DNA of 8,573 nt, taken from contig JAEXTE010000154.1 in the NCBI GenBank assembly GCA_023453655.1, positions 1 to 8,573 of the forward strand. Direction: 5' to 3'. Below are positions 1 through 7,749 of the stretch, in pieces. Position 1 is the first letter of the stretch. Every line of letters begins with the position of its first letter. A program made the position numbers and the translations under genes. Source of the stretch: Pseudomonadota bacterium (GTDB lineage Bacteria > Pseudomonadota > Gammaproteobacteria > Xanthomonadales > Xanthomonadaceae). The notes below the pieces were generated by a model. The model did no database searches, was not told the DNA's origin, and saw only the letters and a list, made by a program, of their open reading frames with translations.

Positions 1-30
1 GGGGGCGGGGCCCCCCCCCCCCCCCCCCCG
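1..30. repeat. G/C homopolymer block with a run of 19 C at the window edge
   Basis: The first 30 bases are five G, one C, four G, nineteen C (positions 11-29) and one G. Nothing else in the window has such a run. It lies at the extreme edge next to extragenic hairpin repeats, so a contig-end or sequencing artefact is the simplest reading. A real slippage-prone tract is possible, but no gene is visible that it could switch. Confidence 0.7.
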
Positions 31-68
31 CGCCGGGTGGCGTAGCGACCTGCGGGCGCCCACCCCAG

Positions 69-91
69 CCCTCCCCCGCGAGCGGGGAGGG
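69..91. repeat. REP-like hairpin, forward unit, downstream of secA
   Basis: CCCTCCCCCGC, a GA loop and GCGGGGAGGG form a stem with one unpaired C. The unit is preceded by CACCCCAG. The same core (CCCTCCCCCGC) with a nearby CACCC is found at 6166-6202 downstream of ftsZ. It is non-coding and has no T-tract on either strand, so it fits a dispersed REP-like element better than an intrinsic terminator. The two copies are visible in the sequence; the REP label is inference. Confidence 0.65.
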
Positions 92-152
92 AGCGGATCG
101 GGACGGCGGTGCGGATTAGGCGAGGCCATCCGCAGGCAAAGGAAGGGAGCCA

Positions 153-197
153 CGCCCCGCCCTTCCCCGCCTGCGGGGGAAGGTCGTCATGGGGGCG
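153..197. repeat. REP-like hairpin, inverted unit, downstream of secA
   Basis: CCTTCCCCGC (161-170) pairs with GCGGGGGAAGG (173-183), leaving one bulged G and a CT loop. An outer arm, CGCCCC at 153-158, can pair with GGGGCG at 192-197. The right flank, AAGGTCGTCATGGGGGC, matches AAGGCCGGATGGGGGC after the palindrome at 6322-6345. Relative to the 69-91 unit it lies in the opposite orientation, giving an inverted pair between the secA stop codon and the window edge. No T-tract is present. Confidence 0.65.
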
Positions 198-274
198 GGT
201 AATGTCGCCGCGAACCCGTCGGCTGCAGCCCGCGCGGGCGGTTCGCCGCCGCGCTGGCGTCCGCAGCGACTGCG

Positions 275-3004
<2,730 letters not shown>

Positions 3005-3061
3005 GGGTTTACCGGAAGCTGGGACGGGGCCGGCGGCTGCGCCGGATGGGCGCGCCGGCAA

Positions 3062-3089
3062 TGAAAAAGGGCGCAGTGGCGCCCTTTTC
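3062..3089 (-). terminator. Terminator-like hairpin with T5 tract, 58 bases upstream of secA
   Basis: On the minus strand AAAAGGGCGC, a CACT loop and GCGCCCTTTT form a perfect 10-bp stem, and the T run continues to five. This is a textbook intrinsic terminator. The plus strand also ends in T4, so it may work both ways. It lies about 270 bases past the M23 peptidase stop and could end that transcript. It also starts only about 14 bases downstream of a candidate secA -10 box, so it could instead be a secA leader attenuator. The structure is seen directly; which role applies is inference. Confidence 0.7.
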
Positions 3090-3102
3090 GATGGCAACGC
3101 GC

Positions 3103-3108
3103 ATTGTA
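3103..3108 (-). promoter_or_regulatory. Candidate -10 box for secA
   Basis: The minus strand reads TACAAT, five of six bases matching TATAAT, in an otherwise GC-rich spacer. The predicted transcript start would be near 3096, about 90 bases before the secA start codon. No good -35 lies at 16-18 bases. TTGCAA at 3131-3136 is 22 bases upstream, too far for a standard sigma-70 promoter. A terminator-like hairpin follows at once, so the promoter would give full secA mRNA only by reading through it. Confidence 0.35.
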
Positions 3109-3354
3109 CCGTGGTGGCGGGGTCCCGCGTTTGCAAGGGGCGCCAGACGTCCCCCATGGGACCCGCCGCGTCGCCACGCGCGACATCGGTGAACGACCCG
3201 CCGTAGCCACCCGGCGCCCCTGGTGCTGGCCCGGGACCAGGCCCGAAGCGGCTCACCGAGCCTTGTCCGCTGCTGCCCAGCGCCTCGAGTCCCTCCCAGA
3301 AGCGCACGCGCCCCGCAAGGACGCCTCGCCCGGAAGGCCGATCGGCGGGAGCCC

Positions 3355-4266
3355 TCAACCGCGGCTGGCGTCCATCTGCCCGAGGAACTTGCGCGGGTTG
3401 TGCACGCGCCCGTTCTCCCAGACCTCGAAGTGCACGTGGGCACCGGTCGATCGGCCGGTCGAGCCGGCGCGGGCGATCTCCTGGCCTACGCGGACCAGGT
3501 CGCCCACCTTCACCGTGTTGCGCGAGTTGTGCGCGTAGCGGGTGACGAAGCCGTTGCCGTGGTCGACCTCGACCACGTTGCCGTATCCGCTGCGCACTCC
3601 CGAATAGCTGACCACGCCATCGGCCACGGTCATCACCGGATCCCCGGTGTTGGCGTCGAAGTCGATGCCCTTGTGGTACTGGCGGCCGCCGCCGAACGGA
3701 TCGGCGCGTCCACCATAGCCGGAGGTGATGTAGCTGTTGGCGACGGGCGAACGCGAGGGCATCGCGTTGCGCTCGAGCTCCTGGTCGAACAGCAGCGCCT
3801 CGAGCACCGACAGCTGCCGGCCGGCGCTGCCGAACTGCGCACCGACCTCGTCCAGGCCGCCGACCAGCTGGCGCGCCGGCATGTCCTGGCTGGGCTCGGC
3901 GCCGCCGACGCCCACCGGCCTGTCGAAATCGAACTCGCCGTCGCCGAGCTTGGCGATGCGGGTGAGGCGGTCGCCCAGCGCGTTGAGCCGGTTGGCCTGG
4001 GCCTGCAGTTCGCCCAGGCGCGCGGCCAGGGCATTGAGTTCGCGCTGCGCCTCGCGGCGGGTGTTGTCGAGCGCCTGCTCCTGGCTGGCAACCTGGCGCT
4101 GCATGCGGGTCATCGCGGAGGCGTTGAGCCCGGCCCCGACGACCAGTCCGGCGCCTACCAGGACCAGGGCGGCGGCCACCGGCCGTTCGTGCAGTCGCTT
4201 GCGCGCGCGTTCGCCGAGGTTCCTGAGCGTCGACAGCGCCTGCACGGAAATTGTGTGTAAAGTCAT
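3355..4266 (-). CDS. Membrane-anchored M23 (LytM-type) zinc metallopeptidase
   Basis: This 303-residue protein probably cleaves peptide cross-links of peptidoglycan in the periplasm. Residues 1-28 are basic ([10 protein letters not shown]), followed by a hydrophobic segment at about 29-49 ([17 protein letters not shown]) that fits an uncleaved membrane anchor or signal. Residues 52-105 are rich in Q, E, R and L with heptad character, probably a coiled coil. The C-terminal LytM domain (about 178-295) keeps all catalytic positions: H198 and D202 in HKGID, H246 in RYAH, and H277/H279 in GAHVHFEV. It is therefore predicted to be an active enzyme, not a degenerate EnvC/NlpD-type activator. The ATG at 4264-4266 keeps the membrane segment; the frame stays open for 175 more codons upstream, but these lie antisense to dciA and look like nothing. 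No Shine-Dalgarno is evident. The gene is divergent from dciA and upstream of secA, an order also known in Pseudomonas. Substrate bond and partner proteins cannot be read from the sequence. Confidence 0.93.
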   Translation of the reverse strand: MTLHTISVQALSTLRNLGERARKRLHERPVAAALVLVGAGLVVGAGLNASAMTRMQRQVASQEQALDNTRREAQRELNALAARLGELQAQANRLNALGDRLTRIAKLGDGEFDFDRPVGVGGAEPSQDMPARQLVGGLDEVGAQFGSAGRQLSVLEALLFDQELERNAMPSRSPVANSYITSGYGGRADPFGGGRQYHKGIDFDANTGDPVMTVADGVVSYSGVRSGYGNVVEVDHGNGFVTRYAHNSRNTVKVGDLVRVGQEIARAGSTGRSTGAHVHFEVWENGRVHNPRKFLGQMDASRG

Positions 4267-4284
4267 AGGTGTATGTCTGATTCC
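4249..4284. promoter_or_regulatory. A+T-richer divergent start region between the M23 gene and dciA
   Basis: The two start codons lie 6 bases apart on opposite strands (minus ATG at 4266-4264, plus ATG at 4273-4275). The sequence around them is clearly less GC-rich than the genes. A plus-strand TAAAGT (4258-4263) matches the -10 consensus at four of six positions, but without a -35. No SD is visible for the peptidase gene, and only an over-close AGGTG (4267-4271) precedes dciA. The promoters must lie inside the opposite gene or the transcripts may be leaderless; exact sites cannot be fixed. Confidence 0.3.
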
Positions 4285-4755
4285 CGATCGCGGCGGTCCA
4301 GTTCGCCAAAGGTGCCGCCTGCTGCGGATCGCTCCGCGACCATGCAGTCGGCGCTCGATGCACTGCTGTCCGGTACTGCCCGCGACCCGGTGCGTCATGC
4401 ACTGGGCCTGGAAGCGCTGGACCGCCAATTGCGTCCCCTCCTGCCGCCCGGACTGGCCATGCATGTGAAGCTGGCCAATGTCGTGGACGGCAGATTGGTG
4501 TTCCTCGCCGATTCGCCCGTCTGGCACGCCCGGCTTCGCCTGGCGACCGACCAGTTGCTCGGCGCCGCCCGCTCCGTCGGGCTGGAAGTGCATGAGGTCG
4601 CCATCCGGACGACCTCGCAACCGCTGGGACCACAGCCTCCCCAGGCCGCGCCCCGCCCCCGTGTCCCGGGCCCGGCTGCACAGGAGGCGTTCCGCGCCGC
4701 GCTGGACACCCTGGCCGACGACACCGGGTCGGCGGACCGCAAGCCCCACGGATAA
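4273..4755 (+). CDS. dciA: DciA-like DUF721 protein (replicative helicase operator)
   Basis: This 160-residue protein carries a DUF721 domain at about residues 27-112. Recognisable parts are LDALL at 28-32, a conserved strand region ([15 protein letters not shown]) and the signature [10 protein letters not shown] with W84, followed by a helix ([10 protein letters not shown]). In bacteria without DnaC/DnaI loaders, DciA interacts with the DnaB helicase and is needed for replication initiation. Residues 1-23 (rich in S, R, P) and 113-134 ([18 protein letters not shown]) look disordered. The start at 4273 is provisional: its first 23 codons use AT-ending codons more than the rest, and Met24 (4342) is an alternative, though neither has a good SD. 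It is the only plus-strand gene, divergent from the M23 gene and convergent with lpxC. The lpxC-DUF721-M23-secA order is known from Pseudomonas, which supports the call; the gene symbol is inferred from family and context. Confidence 0.85.
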   Translation: MSDSRSRRSSSPKVPPAADRSATMQSALDALLSGTARDPVRHALGLEALDRQLRPLLPPGLAMHVKLANVVDGRLVFLADSPVWHARLRLATDQLLGAARSVGLEVHEVAIRTTSQPLGPQPPQAAPRPRVPGPAAQEAFRAALDTLADDTGSADRKPHG

Positions 4756-4768
4756 GGGGAACTGCGGC

Positions 4769-4810
4769 GTCCGCGGGTGGTTGCCCGGCATCCCGGCCGG
4801 CCACGCGGAC
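4769..4810 (+). terminator. GC-rich hairpin just after dciA
   Basis: Starting 13 bases after the dciA stop, GTCCGCG-GG-TGG (4769-4780) pairs with CCACGCGGAC (4801-4810), with a two-base bulge. Inside it, CCGGC (4785-4789) pairs with GCCGG (4796-4800). The result is a long, stable structure with no T-tract after it (AGCGCATGCT). It may mark the dciA mRNA end or protect it, but it is not a classical intrinsic terminator. Confidence 0.4.
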
Positions 4811-4840
4811 AGCGCATGCTAGCGGCCACCCTCCGTCGGG

Positions 4841-4907
4841 TCGTTAAGCGTCCGCTTCACAGATGCTTATTTTTCGTTAAATTTCCGTAACGATTCCGCA
4901 TTTTCGA
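4841..4907. promoter_or_regulatory. A+T-rich island with TCGTTAA repeats between dciA and lpxC
   Basis: Positions 4861-4907 have 16 G/C in 47 bases (34%), against roughly 70% around it. TCGTTAA occurs at 4841-4847 and 4874-4880, 33 bases apart (about three helical turns). TCGTTA at 4874-4879 is also inverted as TAACGA at 4888-4893 with an 8-base gap. AAGC-GTCC-GCTT (4846-4857), followed ten bases later by a T5 run, is a weak terminator-like hint for dciA. The island lies between two gene 3' ends, where no mRNA promoter is required, so an operator, a small-RNA promoter or a nucleoid-protein site are all possible. No function is assigned. Confidence 0.35.
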
Positions 4908-4926
4908 CGGCCGCACGGGGGCTGCA

Positions 4927-4981
4927 GGCGTGAAGACGCCGTCGAGGCGGTTCAGCGAAGAGGGCGCGTTGTGAACACGCC
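4927..4981 (-). other. Two short hairpins downstream of lpxC
   Basis: GGCGT-GAAG-ACGCC lies at 4927-4940. GGCGCGTT-GTG-AACACGCC lies at 4963-4981 with one mismatch in the stem. Both are within 125 bases of the lpxC stop codon and neither is followed by T residues on the minus strand. They may contribute to the 3' end of the lpxC mRNA, for example as stabilising structures near a Rho-dependent end. The pairing is seen directly; the role is inference. Confidence 0.3.
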
Positions 4982-5049
4982 GCGCGCCGAATCACGACCA
5001 CGTTCACGGAACGGCGCCAGCGGATCGCTGTTGGGATGTGGGCGGCCGG

Positions 5050-5958
5050 TCAGGCCGCGACGGGTTCGCCGTAGAGGACCGGCGGCGGCGCGGTCTTCGG
5101 GAAGGTGACCTCGTCCCAGGCCGACTGGTCGGCCAGCAGCGCACGCACGAGCTTGTTGTTGAGCGCGTGCCCGGACTTGTAGCCCTCGAAGGCGCCAAGG
5201 ATCGGGCGTCCCGCCAGGTAGAGATCGCCGACCGCGTCGAGGATCTTGTGGCGGACGAACTCGTTGGCGTAGCGCAGGCCGTCGTCGTTGAGCACGCGGA
5301 ACTCGTCGAGCACGATGGCGTTGTCCATCGAGCCGCCGAGGCCGAGGTTGCGCTCGCGCATGTATTCCAGGTCGCGCATGAAGCCGAAGGTACGCGCGCG
5401 GCTGACTTCGCGGATGTAGTTGCCGGTAGAGAACTCCACTTCGGCGCGCGATTGCGACTGCGGGATGGCCGGGTGGTCGAACTGCACGGTGAAACCGAGG
5501 CGGAACCCGTCGTAGGGTTCGAACCGCGCGATCTTGTCGCCCTCGCGCACCTCGACCGGGCGCTTGATGCGGATGAAGCGCTTGGGCGCGTCCTGCTCGA
5601 CGATGCCGGCGGACTGCAGCAGGAACACGAACGGGCCGGAGGAGCCGTCCATGATCGGCACCTCCGGCGCGGACAGCTCGACGTAGAGGTTGTCGATGCC
5701 GAGGCCGGCCAGCGCCGACATCAGGTGCTCGACGGTCTGCACCTTGGCGCCCTCGCAGGTCAGGCCGGTGCACAGCGTGGTCTCGGTGACCAGGTCGCCC
5801 GAGGCCGGGATCTCGACCACCGGATCGAGGTCGACGCGACGGAACACGATGCCGGTATCGGGCGCGGCCGGGCGCAGCGTCAGGAACACCTTGTTGCCAC
5901 TGTGCAGGCCCACGCCCGTCGCGCGGATCACGTTCTTGATGGTGCGTTGCTGCGGCAT
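5050..5958 (-). CDS. lpxC: UDP-3-O-acyl-N-acetylglucosamine deacetylase LpxC
   Basis: This 302-residue protein is full length for the family (E. coli has 305). LpxC is the cytosolic Zn-dependent amidase that removes the acetyl group from UDP-3-O-acyl-GlcNAc, the committed step of lipid A synthesis. The N-terminus ([20 protein letters not shown]) is typical. The zinc ligands are all present: H78 in [15 protein letters not shown], and H237 and D241 in [16 protein letters not shown]77 and H264 ([12 protein letters not shown]) supply the acid/base pair. The two-domain repeat layout is intact. The ATG start is fixed by this N-terminus; the ribosome site before it is weak. It lies 440 bp from ftsZ with its own candidate -10 (6013-6018), so it is probably transcribed separately from ftsZ as well as by any read-through. 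E. coli LpxC is degraded by FtsH through a C-terminal tail; here the end is YGEPVAA, also small and hydrophobic, but whether it is a degron cannot be judged. Confidence 0.98.
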   Translation of the reverse strand: MPQQRTIKNVIRATGVGLHSGNKVFLTLRPAAPDTGIVFRRVDLDPVVEIPASGDLVTETTLCTGLTCEGAKVQTVEHLMSALAGLGIDNLYVELSAPEVPIMDGSSGPFVFLLQSAGIVEQDAPKRFIRIKRPVEVREGDKIARFEPYDGFRLGFTVQFDHPAIPQSQSRAEVEFSTGNYIREVSRARTFGFMRDLEYMRERNLGLGGSMDNAIVLDEFRVLNDDGLRYANEFVRHKILDAVGDLYLAGRPILGAFEGYKSGHALNNKLVRALLADQSAWDEVTFPKTAPPPVLYGEPVAA

Positions 5959-6012
5959 CGGTGCGGCCTGTAAGGGTCCCTGGCGGCCCCTGGGCGCGGG
6001 GCAACGCCGCAG

Positions 6013-6018
6013 ATTATC
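6013..6018 (-). promoter_or_regulatory. Candidate -10 box of lpxC
   Basis: The minus strand reads GATAAT, five of six bases matching TATAAT, within GTGATAATCT in GC-rich surroundings. Transcription would start near 6006, giving a leader of about 48 bases before the lpxC ATG. The -35 is weak: CCGTTC or CGTTCA at 16-17 bases spacing. This fits a moderate sigma-70 promoter that separates lpxC from ftsZ expression. Confidence 0.45.
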
Positions 6019-6170
6019 ACCCGACCCGCTGAACTGAACGGGAGTGGAGGTGAAGGTGGCGTGTACCGGGCGGGGTCGGGATGGCTTGTTCCTGTTCTAT
6101 CAGCAGGGCGAAGCATTTGGCGTTGGACGCCGTGGCGGCCTGGCGGCCAGGACTCCGAACGTGCCCCCAC

Positions 6171-6202
6171 CCTTCCCTCCCCCGCAGCGGGGGAGGGAAA
6201 GG
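6171..6202. repeat. REP-like hairpin, forward unit, between ftsZ and lpxC
   Basis: CCTTCCCTCCCCCGC (6171-6185) pairs with GCGGGGGAGGGAAAGG (6187-6202), with one extra A in the right arm. In practice CAG or GCAGC forms the loop. CACCC (6168-6172) precedes and overlaps the arm, as CACCC does before the 69-91 unit. No T-tract follows on either strand. It is the partner of the oppositely oriented palindrome at 6322-6345. Confidence 0.65.
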
Positions 6203-6275
6203 CCGCGAGCGGCGAGTCGAAGGCCGCAAGCGGAGTCGAAGGTCACAAGCGGGAGTGAAAGGCCGCAGCGGCGAG
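6197..6275. repeat. Four tandem degenerate 19-22-bp repeats
   Basis: The units are 6197-6218 (22 bp), 6219-6237, 6238-6256 and 6257-6275 (19 bp each). The shared pattern is GAA(A)GGCCGC(G)AAGCGG(C)GAGTC. Unit 3 has GGTCAC in place of GGCCGC. Each unit except the third contains a small inverted repeat such as GCCGC-GA-GCGGC. The block starts inside the right arm of the preceding hairpin and is non-coding. Confidence 0.6.
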
Positions 6276-6321
6276 GGAAAGGGTCCGCGAGGATGGCGCG
6301 AACCCTGCCCTGCCGCCCTGC

Positions 6322-6345
6322 CCTTCCCCCGCATGCGGGGGAAGG
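6322..6345. repeat. Perfect 24-bp palindrome, inverted REP-like unit, after ftsZ
   Basis: The left arm CCTTCCCCCGCA (6322-6333) is followed directly by its exact reverse complement TGCGGGGGAAGG (6334-6345). It continues as CCGGATGGGGGC, matching the flank of the 161-183 hairpin after secA. It lies 52 bases downstream of the ftsZ stop, without a T-tract. A role in mRNA 3'-end protection or as a target of a REP-associated transposase is possible, but not shown. Confidence 0.7.
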
Positions 6346-6397
6346 CCGGATGGGGGCCAGCCCGACGCCGCGCCAGCGACCCTTCGCCGCCGCTTCC

Positions 6398-7630
6398 TCA
6401 GTCCGCCTGGCGGCGCAGGAACGCCGGGATGTCGAGGTAGCTGTCACTGCCGAAGTCGGCCACCTGCGGCGCGGCCGGCGCGGACTCCGCGACGCTGCGG
6501 CCGCGCAGGCTGGAGGCGATGCTGCCGCCCGAGGCATAGGCGTCGCTGCCGTCCTCGACGAACATGCCGGTGGTGCCGTCGCGCTTGCCGGTATTGATCA
6601 GCTGCACGTGCGGGCGGCGGACCGTCTCGTACGAGCCGTGGTCGCTGCGGCCGGTGCCGCGCGCCACGCCGCGGTTCAGGCCGGTCGCCACGACGGTCAC
6701 GCGCACGTCGTCCTGCATGTCCGGGTCGAGCACGGTGCCGATCACGATGGTCGCGTCCTCGCTGGCGAAGTTCTCCACGGTGCGGCCGACCTCGTCGAAC
6801 TCGCTCATGGTGAAGTCCGGGCCCGCGGTGATGTTGACCAGGATGCCGTTGGCGCCGGCCTGGTTGACGTCGTCCAGCAGCGGGTTCTGGATCGCCGACT
6901 CGGCCGCGGCCTGGGCGCGGTCGTCGCCGCGGGCGTGGCCGGTGCCCATCATCGCCAAGCCCATCTCGGACATGACGGTGCGCACGTCGGCGAAGTCGAC
7001 GTTGATCAGGCCCGGGCGCACGATCAGGTCGGCGATGCCCTGCACGGCGCCGAGCAGCACGTCGTTGGCGGCGCGGAAGGCCTGGACCATGGTGGCGTTG
7101 CGGCCGAGCACGGTGATCAGCTTCTCGTTGGGGATGGTGATCAGCGAGTCGCAGTGCGAGGACAGGTCCTCGATGCCCTTGAGCGCGACCTGCATGCGGC
7201 GGCGGCCCTCGAACGGGAACGGCTTGGTGACCACGGCCACGGTCAGGATGCCCATTTCCTTGGCCAGCTGCGCCACGACCGGCGCCGCGCCGGTGCCGGT
7301 GCCGCCGCCCATGCCGGCGGTGATGAAGACCATGTCCGCGCCCTGCAGCGCATCCATGATGATCTCGCGGTCCTCGAGCGCGGCTTGGCGACCCACTTCC
7401 GGGTTGGCGCCGGCACCCAGGCCCTTGGTGACGTTGCCGCCGAGCTGCAGCTGCAGCTTGGCGCCGCAGTTGCGGATCGCCTGCGAGTCGGTGTTGGCGG
7501 TGATGAACTCGACGCCGTCGACGCTGCTGTTGACCATGTGCGCGACCGCGTTGCCGCCGCCGCCGCCCACGCCGATCACCTTGATGACGGCGTTCGGAGC
7601 CATCTTTTCCACCAGTTCGAAATGTGCCAT
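6398..7630 (-). CDS. ftsZ: Cell division GTPase FtsZ
   Basis: This 410-residue tubulin homologue polymerises with GTP into the cytokinetic ring at midcell and recruits the divisome. Visible parts are the nucleotide-binding VGGGGGNAV (21-29), the tubulin signature GGGTGTG (108-114), and the T7 catalytic loop NVDFADVR with N210, D212 and D215. A variable linker follows (about 325-399, rich in R, G, S, D). The conserved C-terminal peptide [11 protein letters not shown] (400-410) is the docking site for FtsA and ZipA. All key residues are present. The start [20 protein letters not shown] is supported by a good Shine-Dalgarno (GAGAGGA, 7 bases upstream). It follows ftsA by 119 bp on the same strand, the usual dcw order. 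The spacer to ftsA is A+T-rich with a duplicated octamer, which suggests an extra ftsZ promoter or control site. Downstream lies a hairpin repeat block, not a standard terminator. Confidence 0.99.
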   Translation of the reverse strand: MAHFELVEKMAPNAVIKVIGVGGGGGNAVAHMVNSSVDGVEFITANTDSQAIRNCGAKLQLQLGGNVTKGLGAGANPEVGRQAALEDREIIMDALQGADMVFITAGMGGGTGTGAAPVVAQLAKEMGILTVAVVTKPFPFEGRRRMQVALKGIEDLSSHCDSLITIPNEKLITVLGRNATMVQAFRAANDVLLGAVQGIADLIVRPGLINVDFADVRTVMSEMGLAMMGTGHARGDDRAQAAAESAIQNPLLDDVNQAGANGILVNITAGPDFTMSEFDEVGRTVENFASEDATIVIGTVLDPDMQDDVRVTVVATGLNRGVARGTGRSDHGSYETVRRPHVQLINTGKRDGTTGMFVEDGSDAYASGGSIASSLRGRSVAESAPAAPQVADFGSDSYLDIPAFLRRQAD

Positions 7631-7637
7631 GTCCTTG

Positions 7638-7644
7638 TCCTCTC
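7638..7644 (-). promoter_or_regulatory. Ribosome binding site of ftsZ
   Basis: The minus strand reads GAGAGGA, then seven bases (CAAGGAC), then the ATG of ftsZ. It is the strongest Shine-Dalgarno in the window. It contrasts with the weak or absent sites before secA, the M23 gene and lpxC, and agrees with high FtsZ demand. Confidence 0.75.
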
Positions 7645-7663
7645 TAGTTATCTGATAGTTATC
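7645..7663 (-). repeat. Duplicated octamer GATAACTA before ftsZ
   Basis: On the minus strand GATAACTA occurs at 7663-7656 and again at 7652-7645, exactly 11 bases apart (about one helical turn). It lies just upstream of the ftsZ ribosome binding site. The junction TATCAGATA is also an odd palindrome. Each copy contains a -10-like GATAAC. It could be a regulator site or a pair of alternative -10 boxes; no good -35 was found at standard spacing. Confidence 0.45.
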
Positions 7664-7749
7664 GGTTCACCGGTTGCCACGTACCGCAAAGCTTCGCCTT
7701 CGTCGTCGTCTCGTCCTGTCCGCGCGCACGCGCCCTCCCGCGGGAAACA

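Larger units (their letters stand above)
3005..3354. other. Spacer between the M23 peptidase gene and secA
   Basis: This 350-bp stretch has no convincing gene on either strand. Near secA it holds a hairpin with a T-tract on the minus strand (3062-3089) and a candidate -10 box (3103-3108). It also holds a 31-codon open frame (3009-3104, minus) whose TAA lies 4 bases before the secA ATG. A short palindrome, GTCCC-CCAT-GGGAC, lies at 3149-3162. In 3165-3354 I see only GC-rich sequence with no recognisable signal. Enterobacteria have secM at the matching position; no SecM-like arrest motif (FxxxxWIxxxxGIRAGP) is present. Confidence 0.6.
5959..6397. other. Spacer between ftsZ and lpxC, no gene
   Basis: This 439-bp stretch has no plausible gene. 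Near lpxC it holds a candidate -10 box (6013-6018). Between 6119 and 6150 there are two small palindromes, GGCGT-TGG-ACGCC (6119-6131) and CTGG-CGG-CCAG (6140-6150). From 6166 to 6357 it is a repeat block: a forward REP-like hairpin, a four-copy tandem repeat and a perfect inverted-unit palindrome. No T-tract terminator is seen after ftsZ. Confidence 0.65.

Noticed and set aside
3223..4260. A 345-codon plus-strand frame opposite the M23 gene
   Set aside because: Antisense shadow; the peptidase frame carries intact HxxxD and HxH motifs.
4267..4791. Extension of the M23 frame by 175 codons upstream
   Set aside because: It is antisense to dciA, has no recognisable domain, and would bury the membrane anchor in the middle of the protein.
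3005..4804. Extension of the secA frame by 600 codons upstream
   Set aside because: The extension crosses the M23 gene and dciA in other frames, is rich in R, G, P and A, and matches no family. The SecA N-terminus [12 protein letters not shown] fixes the start at 3004.
4952..6004. A 350-codon minus-strand frame overlapping lpxC
   Set aside because: It is a shadow of lpxC in another frame with arginine- and glycine-rich composition; LpxC has all its catalytic residues.
6197..6275. The tandem repeat as a CRISPR array
   Set aside because: Units are 19-22 bp, contiguous and degenerate, with no unique spacers and no cas genes nearby.
6322..6345. The palindrome as an intrinsic terminator of ftsZ
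   Set aside because: No T-tract follows on the minus strand, and the sequence recurs with its flank after secA, so a dispersed repeat explains it better.
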